Shown: piece by piece, positions 1-5,381 of the stretch | Position numbering within the stretch: the stretch's first letter is position 1 | How the letters are laid out: each line of letters begins with the position of its first letter | DNA from: DATJZH01 sp035499215 | GTDB taxonomy: Bacteria > Actinomycetota > Actinomycetes > Streptosporangiales > Streptosporangiaceae | DNA length: 11,958 bases | NCBI GenBank assembly: GCA_035499215.1 | Contig: DATJZH010000265.1 | Location: forward strand, 1 to 11,958 | Reading direction: 5' to 3' | Notes under the pieces: model-generated | What the model saw: the letters and a program-made list of their open reading frames with translations, nothing else | Databases searched by the model: none | What the model was told of the DNA's origin: nothing | Made by a program: the position numbers and the translations under genes

Positions 1-156
1 TTTCATGACCCGTCCGCGTGCATGCGCATCCTGCGCGAGCTGGACGAGGAGCTGGCCAGCCGCGGCCTCGAGCGCCTCGGCGAAGCTGTCGGGCTGGCGC
101 ACGAGCCGCGCTCGGCCATCCGCCGCGGTTTCACCGGCAACCCGGGAATGAAATAA
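1..156 (+). CDS. pyrD: Dihydroorotate dehydrogenase, C-terminal end (partial)
   Basis: Only the last 51 codons are present, in frame 1 and ending at TAA 154-156. The tail begins F-H-D-P-S and continues through an R-E-L-D-E-E-L helix to G-L-E-R-L-G-E-A-V-G. This matches the final two helices of a class-1-like dihydroorotate dehydrogenase, in which a D-P-x-A motif is followed by helix and 'G..R..E.VG'. The enzyme oxidises dihydroorotate to orotate in pyrimidine synthesis. The identification also rests on the immediate downstream neighbour pyrF, the usual partner in actinobacterial pyr operons. The catalytic and FMN-binding parts lie outside the window, so the class is not certain. The 3' end is tandemly duplicated across the stop codon (see the repeat at 143-174). 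Confidence 0.72.
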   Translation, partial: FHDPSACMRILRELDEELASRGLERLGEAVGLAHEPRSAIRRGFTGNPGMK

Positions 157-174
157 CGCGGGAATGAAATGAGG
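143..174 (+). repeat. 16-bp tandem duplication across the pyrD stop codon
   Basis: The 16-mer CGGGAATGAAATAACG (143-158) is followed directly by CGGGAATGAAATGAGG (159-174), identical at 14 of 16 positions. Copy 1 holds the last pyrD codons and the TAA. Copy 2 supplies a possible pyrF ATG (169) and, at its end, the GAGG (171-174) suited as ribosome binding site for the ATG at 184. The pyrD-pyrF junction therefore appears to be built from a duplicated gene tail. Confidence 0.8.
171..174 (+). promoter_or_regulatory. Ribosome binding site deciding the pyrF start
   Basis: GAGG lies 9 nt before the ATG at 184. The alternative ATG at 169 has only a weak GGGA (160-163) 5 nt upstream. ATGs at 175 and 178 are too close to GAGG. 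This favours 184. Confidence 0.5.
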
Positions 175-183
175 ATGATGACC

Positions 184-885
184 ATGCCAGCGCCTATCGC
201 TGTGGCGCTCGATGCGCCCAACCTGGACACCGCTGCGCGCTGGGCTGCCCTGGTGACACCCCATGTCAGCACCGTGAAAATCGGGCTGGAACTGTACTTG
301 CGGTACGGGCCGGAGGCTATCGCCTCGATTCGGGGCGCCAGCGGCGTCCAGGTATTCCTCGACCTGAAGCTGCACGACATACCCGCAACCGTGGCGGGCG
401 CCGCCCGCGCGGTCGCGCGCCTGCGGCCCAGCATGCTGACCGTCCATGCCGCCGCCGGCCGGGCGGCCATCAGCGCCGCCGCGGAGGCGGCCCCGACCGC
501 CAAGATCGTCGCGGTTACGGTGCTCACGTCGCTGGGCGAAGAGGATCTGGACAGTATCGGGCTGGCCGGCCCGGTCAGCGCCGCTGTCCGGCGGCTGGCG
601 GCGCTGTCGGTGGCGGCTGGCGCGCGCGGCGTGGTCTGCTCGCCGCGGGAAGTCGCCGAGGTCCGGGGCGAGGTGGGTCCGGATATCACCCTGATCACGC
701 CGGGCGTGCGCCCGGTCGGCGCCGAGGCCCACGACCAGGCCAGGATCGCCACGCCCGAGGAAGCGCTGCGGGCCGGTGCCGACCTGCTGGTCATCGGCCG
801 CCCGATCACCGGCGCGGCTGACCCCGGCGCTGCCGCTGCCGCGGTTGCCGCGTCGCTGCGCCGCGCTGAGGCGGTACCCCGGTAG
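184..885 (+). CDS. pyrF: Orotidine 5'-phosphate decarboxylase (type 1)
   Basis: Decarboxylates OMP to UMP, the last step of de novo pyrimidine nucleotide synthesis, as a soluble TIM-barrel enzyme. Counted from the ATG at 184 the protein has 233 residues, normal for the short type-1 family. The N-terminal strand is I-A-V-A-L-D-A-P, and K-I-G-L-E-L follows. The catalytic D-x-K-x-x-D tetrad segment is L-D-L-K-L-H-D-I with D60, K62 and D65. The C-terminal phosphate-binding segments are I-T-P-G-V-R-P and L-V-I-G-R-P-I. An upstream in-frame ATG at 169 would add five residues (MRMMT); the GAGG at 171-174 and the natural beginning of the first beta strand favour 184. The stop is TAG 883-885. It follows pyrD closely and is probably cotranscribed with it. 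From memory, Mycobacterium and Streptomyces carry a longer type-2 enzyme, so type 1 argues for another actinobacterial lineage. Confidence 0.95.
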   Translation: MPAPIAVALDAPNLDTAARWAALVTPHVSTVKIGLELYLRYGPEAIASIRGASGVQVFLDLKLHDIPATVAGAARAVARLRPSMLTVHAAAGRAAISAAAEAAPTAKIVAVTVLTSLGEEDLDSIGLAGPVSAAVRRLAALSVAAGARGVVCSPREVAEVRGEVGPDITLITPGVRPVGAEAHDQARIATPEEALRAGADLLVIGRPITGAADPGAAAAAVAASLRRAEAVPR

Positions 886-916
886 CGGCCGCGCCGAGGC
901 TGGCGCAGCTGGCCGC
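885..916 (+). terminator. Stem-loop at the pyrF 3' end, possible terminator
   Basis: GCGGCC (885-890) and GCGCC (891-895) pair with GGCGC (902-906) and GGCCGC (911-916). This gives 11 bp with a 6-nt loop GAGGCT and a 4-nt bulge AGCT. It begins on the last base of the pyrF stop codon. No T tract follows, so if it ends transcription it would be of the T-less type often proposed for GC-rich actinobacteria. The position, at the end of the pyr operon and before a gene-free spacer, fits termination. Confidence 0.35.
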
Positions 917-1063
917 AGTGCCCTCAGTTAGTGTGGCAGCGTGACAATCTGCCGGCGGGCCATGTCCTGACGGCTACGAGCATCCGTCCGCAGCGGGATT
1001 GCGATCAGGCGGCTCCGGCCTGCGCAGCCTGGAGTTACCGTGAACTGGCTACGCTGAGTAGGC

Positions 1064-1100
1064 GTAAATGTTCGCTAGGTAATAGTGGATAATTTATGCT
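1064..1100 (+). promoter_or_regulatory. Promoter-like AT-rich region before mihF
   Basis: This is the longest AT-rich stretch in the spacer. GATAAT (1088-1093) differs from the TATAAT -10 consensus by one base. No good -35 hexamer sits 16-18 bp upstream: TTCGCT (1071-1076) pairs better by spacing with TATGCT (1095-1100, 18 bp). With the first -10, transcription would start near 1100 and give a leader of about 97 nt. The exact promoter is uncertain. Confidence 0.35.
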
Positions 1101-1111
1101 GCATCAAACGC

Positions 1112-1170
1112 CGGTTCGCATTGCCGTTGCGAGCCGAACTCGCTAGTTTCCCCTCGCGGAGCGACTTTTT
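1112..1170 (+). promoter_or_regulatory. mihF leader with alternative hairpins and a T tract
   Basis: Three stems are possible. (1) CGGTTCGCA (1112-1120) pairs with TGCGAGCCG (1128-1136): 9 bp including one G-U, loop TTGCCGT. (2) GCGAG (1129-1133) pairs with CTCGC (1139-1143), loop CCGAA. (3) TCGCT (1140-1144) pairs with AGCGA (1160-1164); inside it TCGC (1154-1157) can instead pair with GCGA (1161-1164). Stem 3 is followed by C-TTTTT (1165-1170). Stem 2 shares strands with both others, the geometry of an attenuator. It lies 27 nt before the mihF start. No known riboswitch class was recognised; function is inferred only. Confidence 0.3.
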
Positions 1171-1196
1171 CGATACGAAACCCGAGGTGACTTCGC

Positions 1197-1517
1197 GTGG
1201 CTCTTCCCCCACTCACCCCCGATCAGCGGGCTGCGGCGCTTGAGAAGGCGGCCAAGGCGCGCAAAGACCGTGCGGAGGTCAAGAACCGGCTGAAGCACGG
1301 TTCGACGACCCTGCCCCAGGTCCTCAAGGAGGGCCAGACCGACGACGTCGTCGGAAAGATGAAGGTCTCGGCCCTCCTGGAGTCCATGCCAGGCGTCGGC
1401 AAGGTACGGGCCAAGCAGATTATGGAGCGCCTGGGCATTGCGGAGTCGCGGCGCGTGCGCGGTCTCGGTGCCAACCAGCGGACCGCTCTGGAGAACGAAT
1501 TCGCCAGCGAAATCTGA
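1197..1517 (+). CDS. mihF: Integration host factor, actinobacterial type
   Basis: Small basic nucleoid-associated DNA-binding protein of 106 residues, the actinobacterial IHF (mIHF in Mycobacterium, sIHF in Streptomyces), unrelated in sequence to E. coli IHF alpha/beta. The N-terminal half (about 7-45) is a Lys/Arg-rich helix (E-K-A-A-K-A-R-K-D-R-A-E-V-K). The C-terminal half carries the helix-two-turn-helix region: S-M-P-G-V-G-K-V-R-A-K (63-73), then M-E-R-L-G-I and R-R-V-R-G-L-G. The GTG start has GAGG (1184-1187) 9 nt upstream. It is first in the cluster mihF-gmk-rpoZ-coaBC, and gmk follows after 38 nt. The promoter-like patch and structured leader upstream suggest its own control. The protein bends and compacts DNA and influences recombination and global transcription in characterised species. 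Confidence 0.96.
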   Translation: MALPPLTPDQRAAALEKAAKARKDRAEVKNRLKHGSTTLPQVLKEGQTDDVVGKMKVSALLESMPGVGKVRAKQIMERLGIAESRRVRGLGANQRTALENEFASEI

Positions 1518-1555
1518 CTGACGCGACAGATACCAGGGGCGGGGGCGGGGAATCG

Positions 1556-2167
1556 GTGTCCGTGGCAGATCCCCCAGCTCATCGCAGACAGGCCGACGGA
1601 GCCCCTGTCCCTGCGCGCCTGACGGTGCTTTCGGGCCCGTCAGGTGTGGGCAAGAGCACGGTCGTCGCGAGTTTGCGCCGTGCGTGTCCGCAGATCTGGC
1701 AGTCGGTCTCGGTGACCACCCGGGCGCCGCGGCCGGGGGAAGCCGACGGCCGCGAATACCATTTCGTCAGCGAACCCGATTTCGACAATATGATTTACTC
1801 CGGCGAGTTGCTGGAGTGGGCGCGGTTCGCCGGGAATAAATACGGGACCCCCCGCTCGCCGGTGGCGGGCAAGCTCAGCGCGGGGGTGCCAGCGCTGCTC
1901 GAGATCGATGTCCAGGGCGCCCGCCAGATCCGCCGTGCGGTACCCGGCGCGCTCCTGATTTTCCTGGCCCCGCCATCGTGGCAGGAGCTAGTGCGGCGGC
2001 TGACCGGCCGGGAGACCGAGCCGCCCGCGATGATCGCCCGGCGGCTGGCGGCGGCCAGGGCGGAGCTGGCGGCGGGCAGCGAGTTCGATATTACGCTTGT
2101 CAATACGTCCGTCGAGGATGTATGCCGCCAGCTGGTAGCCTTGATGGCGGCCGAGCCGGCCAACTGA
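1556..2167 (+). CDS. gmk: Guanylate kinase
   Basis: Phosphorylates GMP to GDP with ATP, feeding GTP, dGTP and (p)ppGpp pools. The 203-residue protein has a P-loop G-P-S-G-V-G-K-S-T (27-35). The GMP-binding signature S-V-T-T-R-x-P-R-x-G-E-x-D-G-x-E-Y-x-F spans 52-70. L-L-E-W-A-R-F-A-G-N-x-Y-G-T-P (85-99) and L-E-I-D-V-Q-G-A (115-122) follow. The lid-side R-x-T-G-R-E-T-E segment and the C-terminal F-D-I-T-L-V-N-T are typical. GTG 1556 has GGGGA (1547-1551) 4 nt upstream; GTG 1562, two codons later, is 10 nt from it and is an equally possible start. The first about 20 residues are a non-conserved extension. Its stop TGA (2165-2167) is 28 nt before the preferred rpoZ start, so the two are probably cotranscribed. 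Confidence 0.97.
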   Translation: MSVADPPAHRRQADGAPVPARLTVLSGPSGVGKSTVVASLRRACPQIWQSVSVTTRAPRPGEADGREYHFVSEPDFDNMIYSGELLEWARFAGNKYGTPRSPVAGKLSAGVPALLEIDVQGARQIRRAVPGALLIFLAPPSWQELVRRLTGRETEPPAMIARRLAAARAELAAGSEFDITLVNTSVEDVCRQLVALMAAEPAN

Positions 2168-2183
2168 CATGCGCGCTCTACCC

Positions 2184-2189
2184 GGAAGG
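2184..2189 (+). promoter_or_regulatory. Ribosome binding site deciding the rpoZ start
   Basis: GGAAGG lies 6 nt before GTG 2196. The upstream in-frame ATG 2169 sits 1 nt after the gmk stop and has no Shine-Dalgarno-like sequence before it. This argues for the GTG. Confidence 0.6.
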
Positions 2190-2195
2190 CACAAG

Positions 2196-2474
2196 GTGGC
2201 AGGTACTTCGGCCGTAGCAGGCATCATCAACCCGCCGATCGACGATCTGCTCAAGGTTGTCGACAGCAAGTACGGCCTCGTGATCATGGCGTCGAAGCGG
2301 GCTCGTCAGATCAACGCCTACTACGCCCAGCTTGGCGAGGGCCTGCTCGAGTACGTCGGCCCGCTCGTCGAGACGCGCATCCAGGAGAAGCCGCTGTCCA
2401 TCGCGCTGCGCGAGATCAGCGAGCGGCTGATCACCGCGGACGCAACGGAGACGACGGAGCCCCCGTCGGCCTGA
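2196..2474 (+). CDS. rpoZ: RNA polymerase omega subunit
   Basis: Smallest core subunit of RNA polymerase; it chaperones and latches the beta' subunit. Read from GTG 2196 it has 92 residues, close to the usual actinobacterial length of about 90. It begins M-A-G-T followed by the conserved G-I-I-N-P-P-I-D-D-L-L. Next come S-K-Y-x-L-V-I, the hallmark helix A-K-R-A-R-Q-I-N-A-Y-Y (here S-K-R-A-R-Q-I-N-A-Y-Y), L-G-E-G-L-L-E-Y-V-G-P-L-V and K-P-L-S-I-A-L-R-E-I. A longer reading from ATG 2169 would add nine residues (MRALPGRHK) that are not conserved in the family and lacks a ribosome binding site. The gmk-rpoZ-coaBC order is a classic bacterial neighbourhood. coaBC follows after 24 nt. Confidence 0.96.
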   Translation: MAGTSAVAGIINPPIDDLLKVVDSKYGLVIMASKRARQINAYYAQLGEGLLEYVGPLVETRIQEKPLSIALREISERLITADATETTEPPSA

Positions 2475-2498
2475 GCCGGCTGACAGTCGCCGGGCGCA

Positions 2499-3698
2499 GT
2501 GATGCGCATCATTCTCGGGGTGGGCGCGGGCATAGCTGCCTACAAGGCATGCGAGCTGCTCCGGCTGCTGACCGAGTCCGGCCATGACATCCGGGTCGTC
2601 CCGACACCGGATTCGCTGCGCTTTGTCGGCGAGGCCACCTGGGCCGCGCTGTCCGGCCAGCCCGCTGGTCCGAGCGCGTGGGATGAGGTGCATGAGGTCC
2701 GGCATGTGCGGCTTGGCCAGCAGGCCGACCTGATCATCGTCGCGCCGGCCACAGCGAACCTGCTGGCGCGGGCCGCCGCGGGGATGTCAGCCGATCTGCT
2801 GACCGCCATCCTGCTGACTGCCCGGTGCCCGGTCATTTTCGCCCCGGCCATGCACACCGAGATGTGGGAGCACCCGGCGACCCAGGCAAATGTGGCTATC
2901 CTGCGTGGCCGCGGCGCACTCGTGCTTGAGCCCGCCGTGGGGCGCCTGACTGGTGCGGACAGCGGTTCAGGGCGCCTGAGCGAGCCCGCCGAACTCTTCG
3001 CCGTCGCGCTGCGGGTGCTGGCGCGGGGGACCGCGGGACTGGCGGCTGACCTGGCCGGACGGCGCGTGGTCGTCTCCGCGGGCGGTACCCGAGAGGAACT
3101 TGATCCGGTCCGCTTTCTCGGCAACTGGTCATCGGGCCGGCAAGGCTACGCGCTAGCGAGGGCGGCGGCCGCCCGGGGTGCCGAGGTGACCCTGGTGGCG
3201 GCCAACACCGAGCTCGACGATCCGGCAGGCGCCCGGGTGGTCCGGGTGACGTCCGCCCTGCAACTGCGCGAGGCGGTGCTCGCCGCGGCTGCAGGCGCCG
3301 ATGCCGCGGTGATGGCCGCGGCGGTTGCCGACTACCGGCCCGCGGTCAGAAGTGACGGGAAGATCAAGAAGACGGCCACGGCACCCGAGCCCATCCGCCT
3401 GGTCGAGAACCCTGACATCCTGCGGGAGCTGGTGACGACGAGACCGCGGCCCGGGCAGGTTATCGTGGGATTCGGCGCGGAGACTGCTGACGTGCTGGCG
3501 GCTGGCCAGGCCAAGCTCGCCGCCAAGGGCTGCGACCTGCTGGTAGTGAACCAGGTAGGCAACGGCAAGGCCTTCGGCACCAGCGACAACGAGGCTGTCG
3601 TGCTGGCGGCCGACGGGTCGCAGACGAGGGTTCCGCGCGGCCCCAAGGAAGCGCTTGCCGATGTGGTCTGGGATCTCGTCGCCGCCTTGCTCAAGTAG
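2499..3698 (+). CDS. coaBC: Phosphopantothenoylcysteine decarboxylase/synthetase
   Basis: Bifunctional enzyme of coenzyme A synthesis: CoaB joins cysteine to 4'-phosphopantothenate using CTP, and CoaC (FMN) decarboxylates the product to 4'-phosphopantetheine. It has 399 residues. The CoaC flavodoxin-like domain (1-175) opens with I-L-G-V-x-A-G-I-A-A-Y-K. It has the catalytic His in R-H-V (H69), A-P-A-T-A-N (82-87), and P-A-M-H-T-E-M-W (116-123), the actinobacterial form of the PxMNxxMW motif. The CoaB domain (186-399) has V-V-S-A-G-G-T-R-E-x-L-D-P-V-R, N-W-S-S-G-x-Q-G, A-A-V-A-D-Y-R-P and the K-I-K-K motif (288-291). GTG 2499 is followed directly by an in-frame ATG (2502); either could initiate. 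The 3' end is duplicated across the stop (3674-3725). Confidence 0.96.
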   Translation: MMRIILGVGAGIAAYKACELLRLLTESGHDIRVVPTPDSLRFVGEATWAALSGQPAGPSAWDEVHEVRHVRLGQQADLIIVAPATANLLARAAAGMSADLLTAILLTARCPVIFAPAMHTEMWEHPATQANVAILRGRGALVLEPAVGRLTGADSGSGRLSEPAELFAVALRVLARGTAGLAADLAGRRVVVSAGGTREELDPVRFLGNWSSGRQGYALARAAAARGAEVTLVAANTELDDPAGARVVRVTSALQLREAVLAAAAGADAAVMAAAVADYRPAVRSDGKIKKTATAPEPIRLVENPDILRELVTTRPRPGQVIVGFGAETADVLAAGQAKLAAKGCDLLVVNQVGNGKAFGTSDNEAVVLAADGSQTRVPRGPKEALADVVWDLVAALLK

Positions 3699-3725
3699 GT
3701 CTCGTCGTCGCTTTGCTCATGTGGG
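3674..3725 (+). repeat. 26-bp tandem duplication across the coaBC stop codon
   Basis: Positions 3674-3699 and 3700-3725 are two adjacent 26-bp copies matching at 22 of 26 positions. Differences fall at the 9th, 13th, 21st and 24th base. Copy 1 encodes the last residues of CoaBC and the TAG; in copy 2 the TAG has become TGG. The 26-bp period shifts the frame, so copy 2 is not a read-through extension. Confidence 0.75.
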
Positions 3726-3794
3726 TCGCTGTCAGCGCCGGGGAGCCAGTACGGTAGGTCACGCGCCGGCGGCCGCGCCGGCCGGTCACAGCCA
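3726..3794. other. GC-rich part of the coaBC-metK spacer
   Basis: No gene is supported. CCGGCC (3778-3783) can pair with GGCCGG (3795-3800), the first bases of the repeat array. I looked for a SAM-responsive riboswitch before metK and recognised no SAM-I, SAM-II or SAM-IV core here. Confidence 0.4.
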
Positions 3795-3884
3795 GGCCGG
3801 AAGCAGTGCGGCCGGAAGCAGTGCGGCCGGAAACAGTGCGGCCGGACGGTCGGAAACAGTGCGGCCGGAAACAGTGCGGCCGGA
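3795..3884 (+). repeat. 15-bp tandem repeat array upstream of metK
   Basis: Five complete 15-bp units occur. Units 1-2 are GGCCGGAAGCAGTGC (3795-3809, 3810-3824). Unit 3 is GGCCGGAAACAGTGC (3825-3839). An 8-bp stub GGCCGGAC follows (3840-3847). Unit 4 is GGTCGGAAACAGTGC (3848-3862), unit 5 is GGCCGGAAACAGTGC (3863-3877), and a 7-bp stub GGCCGGA ends the array (3878-3884). GGCCG at the start of a unit can pair with CGGCC at the junction to the next, so the transcript could form a chain of 5-bp hairpins with 9-nt loops. The frame of metK meets a TAG at 3898-3900 between array and start, so the array is not an N-terminal extension of MetK. Confidence 0.95.
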
Positions 3885-3918
3885 TAGATCTTGCCGCTAG
3901 GAAAAGGGGGCTGTCAGG

Positions 3919-5112
3919 GTGGCTCGTCGTCTGTTTACCTCGGAATCGGTCACCGAAGGCCATCCCGACAAGATGGCCGATCAGATCAGCGACTCCATCC
4001 TCGACGGGATGCTGAAGGGCGACGCGCGCAGCAGGGTGGCGGTGGAGACACTGATCACGACTGGCCAGGTACACGTCGCCGGCGAAGTGACCACGGACAC
4101 CTACGTCGACATACCCGGGCTGATCAGGGAGAAGATCCTGGAGATCGGCTATGACTCGTCGGCCAAGGGCTTCGACGGATCATCGTGCGGAGTGTCGGTG
4201 TCGATCGGCTCGCAGTCGCCCGATATCGCCCAGGGGGTGCACGAGGCTTTCGAGCACCGGGAGGGCGAGGGCGCCGACGAGCTGGACCGCCAGGGCGCGG
4301 GGGACCAGGGGCTGATGTTCGGCTATGCCTGCCGTGACACTCCCGAGCTCATGCCGCTGCCGATCACCCTGGCGCACCGGCTTGCCCGCAGGCTCTCCCG
4401 GGTGCGCCGCGACGGTACGATCCCCTACATTCGCCCCGACGGCAAGACGCAGGTCACCATCGAGTACGCGGGCGCGGAGGCGGTGCGCCTGGACACGATC
4501 GTGGTCTCCACCCAGCATGCGCCCGCGATCGATCTGAAGCAGCTGCTCGAGCCGGATATCCGCGAGCATGTCATCGAGCCAGTGCTGGCCGGCCTGGAAA
4601 TCGACACCGCCAATCACCGGCTGCTGGTCAATCCCACCGGCAGATTCGAGATCGGCGGCCCGATGGGCGACGCGGGCCTGACCGGCCGCAAGATCATCAT
4701 TGACACGTACGGCGGAATGGCACGCCATGGCGGCGGTGCGTTCTCTGGCAAGGATCCCTCCAAGGTCGACCGCAGCGCCGCCTACGCGATGCGCTGGGTG
4801 GCCAAGAACGTCGTCGCAGCCGGGCTGGCGGACCGCTGCGAGACCCAGGTCGCCTACGCGATCGGCAAGGCCAAGCCGGTCGGCCTGTTCGTGGAATGCT
4901 TCGGCACCGAGCAGGTGCCGGTTGAGCGCATCCAGGACGCGGTGCTGAAGGTCTTCGACCTGCGCCCTGCGGCGATCATCAGGGATCTGGACCTGCTGCG
5001 GCCGATCTATTCACAGACCGCCGCGTTCGGCCACTTCGGTCGCGAGGAGCCGGATTTCTCCTGGGAGCTGACCGGCCGCGCGGAGGCACTCAGGAGCGCC
5101 GCCGGCATCTGA
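3919..5112 (+). CDS. metK: S-adenosylmethionine synthetase
   Basis: Makes S-adenosylmethionine from methionine and ATP; a cytosolic tetramer. The 397-residue length is normal. The N-terminus reads L-F-T-S-E-S-V-T-E-G-H-P-D-K (5-18), with the catalytic His at 15. The first family signature G-A-G-D-Q-G-L-M-F-G-Y is at 126-136. The second, G-G-G-A-F-S-G-K-D-P-S-K-V-D-R-S, is at 271-286. The C-terminus ends A-F-G-H-F-G-R-E-E-P-D-F-S-W-E. GTG 3919 has a purine-rich AAAAGGGGG (3902-3910) 8 nt upstream. The gene stands apart from its neighbours: a 220-bp spacer with a repeat array lies upstream, and a duplicated tail and stem-loop lie downstream. A separate transcription unit is therefore plausible, though no clear promoter was identified. 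Confidence 0.98.
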   Translation: MARRLFTSESVTEGHPDKMADQISDSILDGMLKGDARSRVAVETLITTGQVHVAGEVTTDTYVDIPGLIREKILEIGYDSSAKGFDGSSCGVSVSIGSQSPDIAQGVHEAFEHREGEGADELDRQGAGDQGLMFGYACRDTPELMPLPITLAHRLARRLSRVRRDGTIPYIRPDGKTQVTIEYAGAEAVRLDTIVVSTQHAPAIDLKQLLEPDIREHVIEPVLAGLEIDTANHRLLVNPTGRFEIGGPMGDAGLTGRKIIIDTYGGMARHGGGAFSGKDPSKVDRSAAYAMRWVAKNVVAAGLADRCETQVAYAIGKAKPVGLFVECFGTEQVPVERIQDAVLKVFDLRPAAIIRDLDLLRPIYSQTAAFGHFGREEPDFSWELTGRAEALRSAAGI

Positions 5113-5151
5113 CCGGCCGCGCGGGGGAACTCAGGAGCGCGGCCGGCATCT
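5070..5151 (+). repeat. 41-bp tandem duplication of the metK 3' end
   Basis: Positions 5070-5110 and 5111-5151 are adjacent 41-bp copies matching at 38 of 41 positions. Copy 1 encodes the last 13-14 residues of MetK, and the stop TGA (5110-5112) spans the junction. Because 41 is not a multiple of 3, copy 2 is out of frame and untranslated from metK. The high identity suggests a recent event. Confidence 0.92.
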
Positions 5152-5381
5152 GCCCGCAGGCGGGCGCGCAGATCCCGGCCGTGCCCCTGACGCCCGAGCG
5201 CAGGCACCGCGGCCGGTGTTGGCTGGCTTCGCCGCCGCGCTGGCTGAGCTGATCGGCCCGCGCAGCCCGTTCTGCTCGGCGCGATGTCTTACGGCACCGC
5301 GCCCACGGCAGCGGCGCGCCCCTTGGGCACATCGCCGCCGGACATCCGGCGACCGTCAGCCCTGTCTGGTAGGACAGGACC
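5113..5381. other. Intergenic region metK-priA
   Basis: No coding sequence is supported. It holds the second copy of the metK tail (5111-5151), a small hairpin GCCCG/CGGGC with loop CAGG (5152-5165), a larger stem-loop (5175-5216), and the priA ribosome binding site AGGACAGGA (5371-5379). Nothing else recognisable was seen between 5221 and 5370. Confidence 0.6.
5175..5220 (+). terminator. Long stem-loop after metK, possible terminator
   Basis: CCGGCC (5175-5180) pairs with GGCCGG (5211-5216), and GTGCC (5181-5185) pairs with GGCAC (5203-5207). This makes an 11-bp stem with a 3-nt bulge CGC (5208-5210) and a 17-nt loop. TGTT follows, so there is no proper T tract. Its place about 60 nt after the metK stop suits transcription termination. 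Confidence 0.3.

Larger units (their letters stand above)
886..1196. other. Intergenic region pyrF-mihF (311 bp)
   Basis: No coding sequence is supported here. The left part is GC-rich and holds the stem-loop at 885-916. From about 1040 the composition turns unusually AT-rich for this window. The right part holds a promoter-like patch (1064-1100), a hairpin-rich leader (1112-1170) and the mihF ribosome binding site GAGG (1184-1187, 9 nt before GTG 1197). It separates the pyrimidine operon from the mihF-gmk-rpoZ-coaBC cluster. Confidence 0.7.

Noticed and set aside
3..809. Minus-strand open frame opposite pyrD/pyrF
   Set aside because: Ser/Ala/Arg/Thr-rich composition without motifs, exactly opposite the conserved pyrF sequence.
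861..903. Possible 28-bp duplication at the pyrF end (861-874 versus 889-902)
   Set aside because: About 12 of 14 positions match, but the sequence is nearly all G and C and the match does not extend, so chance is likely.
3795..3884. CRISPR array
   Set aside because: Repeats are directly adjacent 15-mers with no unique spacers and no cas genes nearby.
3655..3900. Plus-strand open frame through the 15-bp array, reading as Ala-Gly-Ser pentapeptide repeats
   Set aside because: It begins inside coaBC in another frame, has no ribosome binding site, and exists only because a 15-bp period keeps any frame open.
3699..3918. SAM riboswitch upstream of metK
   Set aside because: Expected possibility for a metK leader, but I could not recognise the conserved core of SAM-I, SAM-II or SAM-IV; the region is dominated by the tandem array. 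A covariance-model search would settle it.
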